DNA from: SpSt-333 sp964371615
Lineage (GTDB): Bacteria > Bacteroidota > Ignavibacteria > UBA10030 > UBA8401
Assembly: GCA_964371615.1 (NCBI GenBank)
Contig: CAYJMS010000004.1
Coordinates: 310,001-374,000 of the forward strand
Direction of reading: 5' to 3'
DNA: 64,000 nt
The notes below the pieces were generated by a model. It did not search any database, was not told the origin of the DNA, and saw only the letters and a program-made list of their open reading frames with translations. The position numbers and the translations under genes are program-made. Below are positions 19,295 through 28,003 of this stretch, piece after piece. Within the stretch, counting starts at the first letter, position 1. The number at the start of each line of letters is the position of its first letter.

Positions 19295-19326
19295 GGGTAC
19301 ACCCATTCTATGATATAAATTCCTGT

Positions 19327-21417
19327 CTATCGAATTATTGCAAATTTACGAAATGCACGGTCACCTTTCGGTGTTTCAATTACTGCAATATAAATTCCGC
19401 TGACGACAATCTGTCCGGATGTTGTGCGTGAATCCCAATATGCATCTCCGCTTCCGTCGCTATGTTCTAATGTATAAATCAGCTCTCCCAGTTCCGAATA
19501 AATTTTTATGGTGCATTCGCCGGGTATATTGAGAAATCCGAGCCGGTCCTGTTGGCTGAAAAGAAGAGTCACGCTTGTGGAAATATTATATGGATTCGGG
19601 ACTACCCGTATCTCCGACATAGTGAGGCCCGGAGCACGCCGCAAAAACGCGGGATCATACGATTGTGTCAAATACCGGTTGCTTGTCAATGCGCCGGCAG
19701 GCGTATTTCCGGCACCGGTGTTATTGGCTGCATCGCCCACCGAAACAACATAATAGTAATAGGACAGACCGCGAATGACCGATGTATCTCTATAAGAACG
19801 TTCAGTCGAACCGGCTGTATAGATCAGTCGATAGGTGCTGTCATACCGGCCGAGCGCCCGGTAAATTTCAAATCCCTTCAAATTCGGATCGCTGGCATCG
19901 TATACCTCCCAGCTCAAAGTAATGCGGTCTCCCCCGGAGGTGACATTGAAAGTCTTTGGAGGAAGCGGTGGTTGCGGAATGTTATATCCAACGGCATGGT
20001 TTGCTATTGCTCTATTAAAGGTTTGGAACAACGAGTCTCTTCCTGAATAGACCCAATCATTTTTGGTTTTGCTTTGGCCTTTATACGTTATCGTTGCATT
20101 GTTATTTCCACCGCTTGCTTTATATAATTTTCCGATTTCTATCGTCGCCTCACGATCAATACCTGCCGCTCCTTCAGCTTGAACAATATGGATACTTTGA
20201 CCGGGCGCCAACGTGTAGGGTCCATACCCGATGGCAATGGAATATCCGCCGGGAGTGCCGTTGGCCGGATCACCAGTTGGTCCGATTTTATCGGCATGAC
20301 TGGGGTACACATGACCTTTGGTAATCCAGGAATATTCGGCAATGTTCTTGACCGGATTGTTCATGTCGTTATTGGAAGTGCTCGGTTCATCCGATCCTTC
20401 ATAACTGGTCGTTGAAGGTTGGTTTGCATCATCGGATTTATCGACGGCAGATTTGTCGGCATGCAGTGTTGCCACCCCGACAAACTGCGCCGCTCCCAAT
20501 CGTCCGACGGTATCGGTCTTGTCATAGTACGGAGTCCAGATCGGCCCGCCGATATTGTCGTACAAAGTGAACGGGGGATATTTCCCATGCCAGGAATACC
20601 CGGCACGAATATTATAATCAATCGAGTTGCCGACCGGATCGGTGAAAAATTTCGGCGTGTATGTCGATCCGTCGCCGCGATAATCGTTCATCTGATTTAT
20701 TCCCCAACCGGTCGGATTTTGACCGATCACATAACGGGTGTCACCGCAGACCGCATACCGGTACAGAAAATAGAAATACACGCCATTTAATGTTTTTCCC
20801 GGCAACACTGTCGATGTATCTGTTGTGGACGTATTTCCGGTATTCTTAAATTCATAATCATAGACCATGTAGTTGTCGTGGAACGGCTGGCTGAACTGCA
20901 TGATTTTGCGTGTCATCGTGATGCCTGCCGCCGTATTCACCACATTGACAAGCATTCTATCGGATGGGATGGTGGGATCAACGATATACTCCCCGATCGA
21001 TTTACCTTCCGATTGGTTACCGTCGACAAACACCACCGGAATATCATATTTCGATACCATCTCGAATTTCACAGGGATGAACTCGTTGAAACCGTGAACT
21101 CTCGGACCAATATGGACAATATACGGTGCTGTTTCGCCGCTGGGATAGGAATGTCCGTCATACGCGATCCACAATGCTTTCGCCGCCTGCATGTCGACTT
21201 TCCCCTGAGACTGGTATAACGCCGGCCATTGTAATCCATATTGCTGTTCTTTGACAAATCCTTCTTCTTCTTCGCATCCCATGCTCGAGAACCAATTATG
21301 CAGCGATCCTGCGTTCATCCATTTGAAATCCTGAGCGCTGGCAGACGATGTGGGAATGGAATATATTGCGATCATCGCAATACAAAGTGTGGAGAGAGTT
21401 TTTACAATGTGTTTCAT
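19327..21417 (-). CDS. Secreted FN3 protein with variant sorting tail (set B)
   Basis: Secreted or surface protein of 696 residues, paralogue of 7655-9799. It has a signal peptide (about 1-29) and an unassigned N-terminal domain with VVFVDGN, LVNVVNTAAGITMTRKIM and the DKSDDANQPST motif. An FN3 domain begins near FNVTSGGDRITLSWE. The C-terminal tail carries VVPNPYN, IKIYSELGELIYTL, VVSGIYIAVIETP and KFAIIR. This tail has the spacing of a T9SS type A or FlgD-like domain but not the NYPNPF signature. ATG 21417 gives a normal signal peptide; a TTG 15 bases upstream is less likely. It lies 57 bases after the TonB receptor gene, the same pairing as in set A. Confidence 0.86.
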   Translation of the reverse strand: MKHIVKTLSTLCIAMIAIYSIPTSSASAQDFKWMNAGSLHNWFSSMGCEEEEGFVKEQQYGLQWPALYQSQGKVDMQAAKALWIAYDGHSYPSGETAPYIVHIGPRVHGFNEFIPVKFEMVSKYDIPVVFVDGNQSEGKSIGEYIVDPTIPSDRMLVNVVNTAAGITMTRKIMQFSQPFHDNYMVYDYEFKNTGNTSTTDTSTVLPGKTLNGVYFYFLYRYAVCGDTRYVIGQNPTGWGINQMNDYRGDGSTYTPKFFTDPVGNSIDYNIRAGYSWHGKYPPFTLYDNIGGPIWTPYYDKTDTVGRLGAAQFVGVATLHADKSAVDKSDDANQPSTTSYEGSDEPSTSNNDMNNPVKNIAEYSWITKGHVYPSHADKIGPTGDPANGTPGGYSIAIGYGPYTLAPGQSIHIVQAEGAAGIDREATIEIGKLYKASGGNNNATITYKGQSKTKNDWVYSGRDSLFQTFNRAIANHAVGYNIPQPPLPPKTFNVTSGGDRITLSWEVYDASDPNLKGFEIYRALGRYDSTYRLIYTAGSTERSYRDTSVIRGLSYYYYVVSVGDAANNTGAGNTPAGALTSNRYLTQSYDPAFLRRAPGLTMSEIRVVPNPYNISTSVTLLFSQQDRLGFLNIPGECTIKIYSELGELIYTLEHSDGSGDAYWDSRTTSGQIVVSGIYIAVIETPKGDRAFRKFAIIR

Positions 21418-21474
21418 AGATTCAACTTTCAAAAGTTACGAGTATGTACTCTACGTTTATGACATCCGAGATCG

Positions 21475-24400
21475 TTATATATCAAACCATATCCTTAAGC
21501 CCCAAAAGACATTCCGGGGATCAAGGAATGTGTAATAATTCAGGTTCGGCATATCAATATAGGCCTTATCGTCAAGGACTTTGCCCACCCGGGATTGATC
21601 TTCAGGCACCCATTGATTGTTGGAATATTTCATGTACTGCTTTGTGCTTTGGTCATAATAGATGGCGGAGCCCACCGGGGTTGTCACCGTCGTCACGGAC
21701 GCGACCGAGACCATTGGCACAAATCCAACTTCGAAATCGCGGTACTCGCCCGGCTGATCGTCGCCGGGAATATTTCCGTACTGCAGTTTGTCTCCTATTT
21801 CGGCAGGCAGATGCAACGACTTCATATATGAATCGAAATCGTTTCCATCCTTAAATCCATATTCCGTAAAATGCATCGTGTTGAAGACGTTCGACATATC
21901 CATGAACACCTGCAAATTGAAAGAACCGACCGTAAACGTTTTGCTCAATCTCAAATCGAGGTTGTAATAATCTTTGTATTGAACATTGTTCTCAAGACCT
22001 TTGATGGCAATGCTCCCGCCGCCAGCCCATGAAAAGTACCGGCCGGCTTGATAACTGCCGAGCAGGCTCAACCGTATATTACCCAGGATCCGATCGCCGA
22101 AGACATCCGGCCCATATTCCCGCGGGGTGAAAATGTCGACATTCGCCGTTCCGTACGGTCGGGGCACTGGTTTATCCTGGTAAAGGTCGTTTTCGATGTT
22201 TGTCCTGTTACTTTCGTAATCCCTTTGTGCAGACGAGCTTTCGTAATATTGCGAGAATCCGAACCGTCCGTTTGATGAAACCTGGTAGGTATAATTGACA
22301 AATCCGGTGACCCACTCGCCGCGGTTTTTATTCAGCGTCAACTCGAAACCTCTGATATCCTCGTAGGAATTGGGCATCGAAACGCTGTAATCAATTTTGC
22401 CGTCTTTGCTCGTATAGGTAGTTAATATCGGCTGATCGGAAACATTTTTATAATATCCTGCGACATGAATCAGGAACTGATCGAACAAATTTTGTTCATA
22501 TCCCAACTCATACGCCACCGTTTTGGGAAGGGGGTTGTTCGGATTTGCGAGACGGGTCACCTGGTTATTGTCGGAATATCTCCGGATAAGGAAGAGATTC
22601 TCAGGAGTCGGCATTGACCGGAAATGTCCGTAATTGAAATACAATTTGGAATTTTCCGTTACCGGAAATGATACGCCCAATCGCGGGCTGAAGTCGATCA
22701 ATTTTTCCGTGGGAATATGTTTTAACAACGTATCCAGTCCCAAAGACTTGTCCCCGGAAAATGCTTTATCATAGGTATCGTATTCATACCAATATCCGCC
22801 GGCATGTGAATAGTCGACTCTCACACCCAAATTGGCAATCATGCCTTCAAATTCCAGTTTATCCTGAATGTAGGCGGCAGCCCGGACGGGATACGTCTGC
22901 CAGACGGATGTTGAGCGGCCGCTGGGCAAGAAAATATCCACAGAGCCGTAATTGACATTATTGTCGACATAAATGAATTCGATACCGGTCTTCATTTGGT
23001 TATACCGGTCTAACTGACTTGTCAAATCAGCCCGGGTGGTCAATACGCTGACCTTGCTCGAATCGCGTGAATTACTGAATCCGACTCCCATACGCAGTCC
23101 GTCGATTCCTGTACTCGGATTTGGCTGGAATCCGAATGGAGCTTCATCCACATAATATGCGTTTCCAAACTTGTAACTTTTCGTTTCATTGCGATACCTT
23201 CCCGGATTTGTCGAATACTCCGTCGCAAAGAGCGATGTCGACACGTCGTAAAAAGTCGTCTGCGACAAGACGTGTGTGAACTTTGCGCCGATCATTTGAC
23301 GGCCTATTTCTGTCGGTGCCCAATAATCCGTAGCGAAAATCCTCGCATCGATATAACTGACGCGATTCAACTGAGTCGCAATACTCGCCGGTGATGTAAA
23401 TACTCCCGCCAATCCGGCATTATTATCGTTGGTGCCTATGGATTGCCCCAACAATCCTTCTACTGTCAGTTTCATATTGGCAGACACATCGGAAGTCACT
23501 TTCAGTTGAGCATTGTAATCTTCATAGGCATCTTTCGACAAAGGCACGAGGTATTGATTTGTCGATTGACGGTACGATGCAAAGAACCTCAAATTCCCAA
23601 GTTGTTCGTTAAAATAAGGTATCGGACCTCCAAAACTTGCGTCCAAATCGTAATCCGGTTTTTCGATATCAAGAACCTTTCGGTGTTGCCATAAGAACAA
23701 TTGTTGGGCGGCAGCGGGAGTTAAATCGTTTGACGGGTCGTTATCGATCAATGTTTTTTGGGCGACAGAATTCCATCCCTCAAAGTATGGATACTGGTCT
23801 CGCGTATATTTATCCCAGGCACCCGGTTCGTAATCTTTTCCCGTCCCAATGAATGCTACGGTGGGATCGGTGTATGGTCGAATCCAATATGAGTTTTTGT
23901 CGTTCGGTGACGGACCGAAATGCTTTTGATCCGGCGGACTGTACCGAGTAATCAGGCTGACATTATATTTTTTCTTATCGCCCTCTTTGGTTATGACGTT
24001 GACGATACCCGACCGGACGTTTCCATATTCAGCGTTGAAGCCGCCGGTTTGAATTTGGACGTCTTGAATGGAACTGAGGCTGATGCCGAGGTACGATTTA
24101 TTGTTCCGTTCGTCACGCAAAGTATTGCCGTTGAGCATGAATGCGGTTTGATCTCCGCCGCCGCCTCGAATCACCAAATCGCCGGTCTCCTGATTAATCT
24201 GGATACCTGCCTGTAATCCCATGACATTGCCGATATTTTGAACGGACGGCAGATTCTCAAATTCCTGAACGTTCAAATTTGTGACGCTTGCCGAAACATC
24301 TTTTTGCACCATCGGACGCTGCGCCACCACAACAACTTCTTCGCTTTGGATGACATCCTGGGTCAGCGAAAATTTCAGTTCGGTTGTCTGGTCGATATCG

Positions 24401-24672
24401 ACCCGTACTTTCGTCTGCGACACGGCAGCATATCCCAGTGATGATGCACGGACGATGTATTCGCCGGGGGGGATATTGAGGATAAAAAAGGAACCGTTGA
24501 TATCGGTGGAAGCTCCGTAGGTCGTCCCGACGATTACGACGTTGGCTCCGATCATAATCTCACCGGTCTGTGCGTCTTTGACGGTACCGGAGATTTTACC
24601 AGTTGTGCCGGCGATGAGTAGAGTCGAGAAAGCGAGGAGCGTGAGTACGAAGAGCGTAACAAAATATTTCAC
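21475..24672 (-). CDS. TonB-dependent receptor, SusC-like with carboxypeptidase-D regulatory domain (set B)
   Basis: Outer membrane TonB-dependent transporter of 1065 residues. Signal peptide (about 1-22), CarboxypepD_reg-like domain (about 23-103, TGKISGTVKDAQTGEIMIGA), a likely TonB box region (EEVVVVAQ), plug (about 110-225, VIRGGGGDQTAFMLNG, NAEYGNVRSGIVNVITKEGD) and a long barrel. The start is a GTG at 24672 with GGAG about 9 bases upstream, inside a longer TTG-initiated frame. The barrel part shares many stretches with 9831-12878 (PYFEGWNSV, LDASFGGPIPYF, KLYFNYGHF), so the two arose by duplication. First gene of set B; a palindrome sits 145 bases upstream at 24816-24831. Confidence 0.92.
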   Translation of the reverse strand: MKYFVTLFVLTLLAFSTLLIAGTTGKISGTVKDAQTGEIMIGANVVIVGTTYGASTDINGSFFILNIPPGEYIVRASSLGYAAVSQTKVRVDIDQTTELKFSLTQDVIQSEEVVVVAQRPMVQKDVSASVTNLNVQEFENLPSVQNIGNVMGLQAGIQINQETGDLVIRGGGGDQTAFMLNGNTLRDERNNKSYLGISLSSIQDVQIQTGGFNAEYGNVRSGIVNVITKEGDKKKYNVSLITRYSPPDQKHFGPSPNDKNSYWIRPYTDPTVAFIGTGKDYEPGAWDKYTRDQYPYFEGWNSVAQKTLIDNDPSNDLTPAAAQQLFLWQHRKVLDIEKPDYDLDASFGGPIPYFNEQLGNLRFFASYRQSTNQYLVPLSKDAYEDYNAQLKVTSDVSANMKLTVEGLLGQSIGTNDNNAGLAGVFTSPASIATQLNRVSYIDARIFATDYWAPTEIGRQMIGAKFTHVLSQTTFYDVSTSLFATEYSTNPGRYRNETKSYKFGNAYYVDEAPFGFQPNPSTGIDGLRMGVGFSNSRDSSKVSVLTTRADLTSQLDRYNQMKTGIEFIYVDNNVNYGSVDIFLPSGRSTSVWQTYPVRAAAYIQDKLEFEGMIANLGVRVDYSHAGGYWYEYDTYDKAFSGDKSLGLDTLLKHIPTEKLIDFSPRLGVSFPVTENSKLYFNYGHFRSMPTPENLFLIRRYSDNNQVTRLANPNNPLPKTVAYELGYEQNLFDQFLIHVAGYYKNVSDQPILTTYTSKDGKIDYSVSMPNSYEDIRGFELTLNKNRGEWVTGFVNYTYQVSSNGRFGFSQYYESSSAQRDYESNRTNIENDLYQDKPVPRPYGTANVDIFTPREYGPDVFGDRILGNIRLSLLGSYQAGRYFSWAGGGSIAIKGLENNVQYKDYYNLDLRLSKTFTVGSFNLQVFMDMSNVFNTMHFTEYGFKDGNDFDSYMKSLHLPAEIGDKLQYGNIPGDDQPGEYRDFEVGFVPMVSVASVTTVTTPVGSAIYYDQSTKQYMKYSNNQWVPEDQSRVGKVLDDKAYIDMPNLNYYTFLDPRNVFWGLRIWFDI

Positions 24673-24815
24673 GGTGTCTTCTCCTTTTGACAAAAAAGGA
24701 TCGTTATGGTGAGGATGTTTTTACTATGCCAATGTGGTGTGGCCATGATGGTCTGCGTTTTGAGTAACGCACAGAACAACTGCTCGGAAGATCAGGATTA
24801 GAATTGCGCTGAAAT

Positions 24816-24831
24816 TTGTATTTAAATACAA
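24816..24831. promoter_or_regulatory. Perfect 16-base palindrome upstream of TonB receptor B
   Basis: TTGTATTTAAATACAA is a perfect palindrome in the 234-base gap between the GHL10 gene and the set B receptor. Its symmetry and A/T content fit an operator for a dimeric regulator, but no regulator gene is adjacent. No Rho-independent terminator is obvious elsewhere in this gap. Confidence 0.4.
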
Positions 24832-24906
24832 TAAAAAGCAACCGTAAAGAATATATTTGCGGATGCAAAAGTGGGCTTTTTGAGAGTATTTCGTCGGATT
24901 TTTTCT

Positions 24907-27330
24907 CTACTTTTGTAAAACCATCTTTTTGGTATCCGCAAAGCTGCCGGAAACGATTCTGTACAGGTATACTCCGCTGGCAAGTTGAGATCCGTCGAAG
25001 TTATATTTGTGCGTACCAGAACTGAGTATGTCATCCACAACCGTTGCAAGTTCACGGCCAAGCAAGTCGTATACTTTCAGAGTCGTAACATTCGACTCCA
25101 ACAGCGTAAACGTAATTGTTGTTAATGGATTAAACGGATTGGGGTAATTCTGACGCAAGCCGTATGCTAGAGGCTGCAAACCGGATTCACGGTCCGCGCT
25201 GAGCGGGATCTGACCATTGCCAAATAGTACGATCTTTAGAGGTGAATTTTGTGCCGTACTGTAAACAAAAAGAGTATCAATATAGAATTTCACGGTATCG
25301 GGTACGAACGCCACCGCGACTGGCAATGTGTCGCCGATGGTCACGTTGACCGGCAACGTATCCGGCCTCGGACTATAAACACTGTGCGACGATGCAAGCG
25401 TGAAGGAATCGATGCGCACATTGTTTAAAGACGACGATGTAAAGAACAGGTACTTCACCGATGAATCGCCGACACTCGTATTTGAGAACAACAGCGTGGG
25501 TGATACGGCAGCCAGAGTCGGGACCGGAGAATTTCCGCGAACGGCAATTTTTACTGTTCCGAGCATCGAATTATTACTAATAAACACCGTGTCGTACACT
25601 TGTCCAAGTGACGACGGCGTGTAGGAGATGTTTAGTATAGCACTATCTGAAATCGTGGAAGAGGAGATGGATGCAGCCATTCCCTGAACAGAAGTGACCA
25701 ATGAAGTGATGTTCAACGGATTACCAGCGCGATTATACACTGCCACTGTCCCTGTTGCAGTCTGTCCGAGTGCTGCGTCGTTCAGAACTAAAGATTGATG
25801 TTCCACCATCATGTACGGTTTTCCGGCAGGCGCAAGGTATATTCGTTTCTCAGACCCACTTTCATTCCACAGTTTATCAAATGCAGTCACTATTGCGAAA
25901 TACTGTATTGATGACGGCAGCGCCGGCGATTCAGTAAACGAGGTTTCACCGTTCATTCCGAGGAAACGGATATTCTTCGGATCGGAAAGGTCAATGTCCG
26001 TAGGCAAATTGACAGCGTGGTATACAACATACCGGACCGACGTATCACCGTCCGGCGCAATTGCACCAGCCTGCCATTCCAACCGGATGCTATCTCCAAC
26101 AACCGATGCATTGAGTGAAGCCGGTGATTCCGGCGGTACATTGTCAAGCCAAGGCATAACAGGCGGAATTGCCTTGTACCGGAATTGATTCGCACGCAAT
26201 GAATCCTGAATCCCCTTCAAATTTCCGGTAATGGATTTTGACGAGAAGAACACCACCCCTTGCGAGCGATTTTGTACTCGGTTCAATTCTATCTGGTTCT
26301 GAATTTCCGTCGCCGGCCAGTTACTGCTCGACGCAGCGAGACGGTATGCAGCGTTGCCGGTATACAGGTGACGTCCGTTTGCAGCGGTTTGCTGTCCCCA
26401 CCACGGCATTAATTTCGAATAATCCTGTGCACCACCAATTACCCAATATGTTTGCGGTGTAAGGTAATCGACTTTTTTATTGGTCAGCCAATTCATTGGA
26501 TCGCAGTAAATTTGTGCATAGGCATCCATGCCACTAATACCCGGTGGTATGTTCGGTCTCCAAATGCCGAAAGGACTCATACCGAACTTTACCCAAGGTT
26601 TTACTGCCTTAATGCTGTCGTGCACCATACCAATCAGTGTATTCACGTTGTTCCGACGCCAGTCTCCTTTATTGGTCCACCCCCCTCCATACAATCCCCA
26701 AGAGACGCTATCTTGATTTGTCATTCCGCCGTATGGATAGAAATAATCGTCAAAATGTACTCCGTCTATATTATACCGGCGGACGACATCCATCAGTACA
26801 CTGACGACATAATTCTGGACTTCTGGAAGACCCGGATCGAGGAATTTCCACGGGCTGCCGGTGTAATTGATATTCCATTCCGGTTTGGTTTTCGAAATGT
26901 GCGAATTGTGCACGCTGCTCCCGGACGAAACCACGGAACGATACGGATTAAACCACGCATGCAGTTCCATTCCCCGTTTATGGGCTTCGTCAATCCAAAA
27001 TTGCAGCGGATCATAATAGACGCTCAGATTTCCTCCCTGCACTCCGACAAGATACTCCGACCATGGTTCATAATTGCTGGGATACAACGCATCGCATGAA
27101 GGACGAATCTGTAATATGATAGCGTTGATATTATTGAGTTTATGTTTGTCGAGGATGGCGATCGCTTCGCTTTTCTGCGAAGAGGAAGAGAGCGATTTAG
27201 AAGACGGCCAATCGATGTTTGTCACGGTGGCAACCCACGCTGCGCGGAATTCTCTTTTTGGCTGCGCTTTTAAAAACAGAGCCGGTATGATCAATAGAAT
27301 AAAAAGTATTGCATAAAAGGCGTTTTTCAT
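24907..27330 (-). CDS. GHL10 (DUF187) glycoside hydrolase-like protein with T9SS tail
   Basis: Secreted multidomain protein of 807 residues. Signal peptide (about 1-23), then a GHL10/DUF187 TIM-barrel-like domain (about 27-330) with REFRAAWVATVTNIDWPS, MELHAWFNPYR and YNIDGVHFDDYFYPYG, hallmarks of that family. An FN3-like domain follows (about 385-480), then an Ig-like region, and a T9SS type A tail from LRQNYPNPFNPLTTI to the terminal MVLQK. Family members are related to glycoside hydrolases and have been tied to peptidoglycan or glycan processing; the actual substrate is unknown. ATG 27330 starts the signal peptide but has no good ribosome binding site. It has its own candidate promoter at 27380-27408. 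Its place beside the TonB/TIG sets hints at glycan use. Confidence 0.9.
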   Translation of the reverse strand: MKNAFYAILFILLIIPALFLKAQPKREFRAAWVATVTNIDWPSSKSLSSSSQKSEAIAILDKHKLNNINAIILQIRPSCDALYPSNYEPWSEYLVGVQGGNLSVYYDPLQFWIDEAHKRGMELHAWFNPYRSVVSSGSSVHNSHISKTKPEWNINYTGSPWKFLDPGLPEVQNYVVSVLMDVVRRYNIDGVHFDDYFYPYGGMTNQDSVSWGLYGGGWTNKGDWRRNNVNTLIGMVHDSIKAVKPWVKFGMSPFGIWRPNIPPGISGMDAYAQIYCDPMNWLTNKKVDYLTPQTYWVIGGAQDYSKLMPWWGQQTAANGRHLYTGNAAYRLAASSSNWPATEIQNQIELNRVQNRSQGVVFFSSKSITGNLKGIQDSLRANQFRYKAIPPVMPWLDNVPPESPASLNASVVGDSIRLEWQAGAIAPDGDTSVRYVVYHAVNLPTDIDLSDPKNIRFLGMNGETSFTESPALPSSIQYFAIVTAFDKLWNESGSEKRIYLAPAGKPYMMVEHQSLVLNDAALGQTATGTVAVYNRAGNPLNITSLVTSVQGMAASISSSTISDSAILNISYTPSSLGQVYDTVFISNNSMLGTVKIAVRGNSPVPTLAAVSPTLLFSNTSVGDSSVKYLFFTSSSLNNVRIDSFTLASSHSVYSPRPDTLPVNVTIGDTLPVAVAFVPDTVKFYIDTLFVYSTAQNSPLKIVLFGNGQIPLSADRESGLQPLAYGLRQNYPNPFNPLTTITFTLLESNVTTLKVYDLLGRELATVVDDILSSGTHKYNFDGSQLASGVYLYRIVSGSFADTKKMVLQK

Positions 27331-27379
27331 CGGGGCAATCAAGGAGTGTGGAAAAAAGAGTCAGTGTTTGCGTGGAAGT

Positions 27380-27408
27380 AATGTACTGCATTTAAGCCCG
27401 GGATGCAA
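27380..27408 (-). promoter_or_regulatory. Candidate promoter of the GHL10 gene
   Basis: Minus strand TTGCAT (27403-27408) and TACATT (27380-27385) with a 17-base spacer. The expected start near 27373 gives a leader of about 43 bases to the ATG at 27330. Confidence 0.45.
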
Positions 27409-27455
27409 CCAAAACTGATCCTGCGCTCCTTCCACGATATGTCGAATTCAGCCGA

Positions 27456-27935
27456 TTATCGCTGCAGTCGTTTTAAAAGCTGGATCTGTCCCGCATGATA
27501 AACATCATGCGCGGCAATTCCGGTGATGGTTTGACGATTAGTGAATGAACTGCCGTTCGGATGTTTGGACAGATCGCGGCTTGAACACGCAGACACTGCT
27601 GCAATCAACGATCGATGCATTTCTTCCAATAGCGCAATATCATCCTTCCATGCACGGCCGGTTTGTTGAACGGGGCGATGGAACCAGTTACTTCCTTTCA
27701 GCGGAAACGATCCTCGTTTCTCTCCAGTCAACCGGCGTCGAACGGTATATTTCCAATAGGCACAGTGAACAACAATCTCCCATATGTTGTGACGGTCCGG
27801 TGCCGGCCGCCAACAGACCTGCTCGAGCGTGAGTCCGCGAACGGAACCGCGGAGATTCGTTCCATGCCACGACTGCCGATGATACGATTCCTCCAGCATG
27901 TCTACTAAAGAAATGATGATATCGTTCTGTTTCAT
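27456..27935 (-). CDS. DinB-superfamily protein
   Basis: Small four-helix-bundle protein of the DinB/YfiT superfamily, 159 residues. These proteins bind a metal through three histidines and include bacillithiol- or mycothiol-dependent transferases; the reaction here is unknown. Visible ligands are in HNIWEIVVHCAYWK and the C-terminal HDVYHAGQIQLLKR. The start at ATG 27935 is fixed by a perfect GGAGGA site 6 bases upstream; a longer frame reaching 28004 would run through a terminator hairpin. It is the gene after the receiver protein, with an intervening terminator at 27951-27976. A second, distinct DinB protein is at 53226-53720. Confidence 0.85.
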   Translation of the reverse strand: MKQNDIIISLVDMLEESYHRQSWHGTNLRGSVRGLTLEQVCWRPAPDRHNIWEIVVHCAYWKYTVRRRLTGEKRGSFPLKGSNWFHRPVQQTGRAWKDDIALLEEMHRSLIAAVSACSSRDLSKHPNGSSFTNRQTITGIAAHDVYHAGQIQLLKRLQR

Positions 27936-27950
27936 CGGAATCCTCCTTAA

Positions 27951-27976
27951 AAAAATACCACGTTCCCACGTGGTAT
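27951..27976 (-). terminator. Hairpin plus U-tract, directly before the dinB ribosome binding site
   Basis: Nine-base-pair stem ATACCACGT/ACGTGGTAT (27955-27963 with 27968-27976), loop TCCC, followed on the minus strand by six T residues and then at once by AAGGAGGA of the DinB gene. It lies 28 bases after the receiver-protein stop. It may end that transcript, or act as an attenuator for the DinB gene. Confidence 0.7.
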
Positions 27977-28003
27977 CGATTCGTCGATGTGCATCGTAGA
28001 TCA

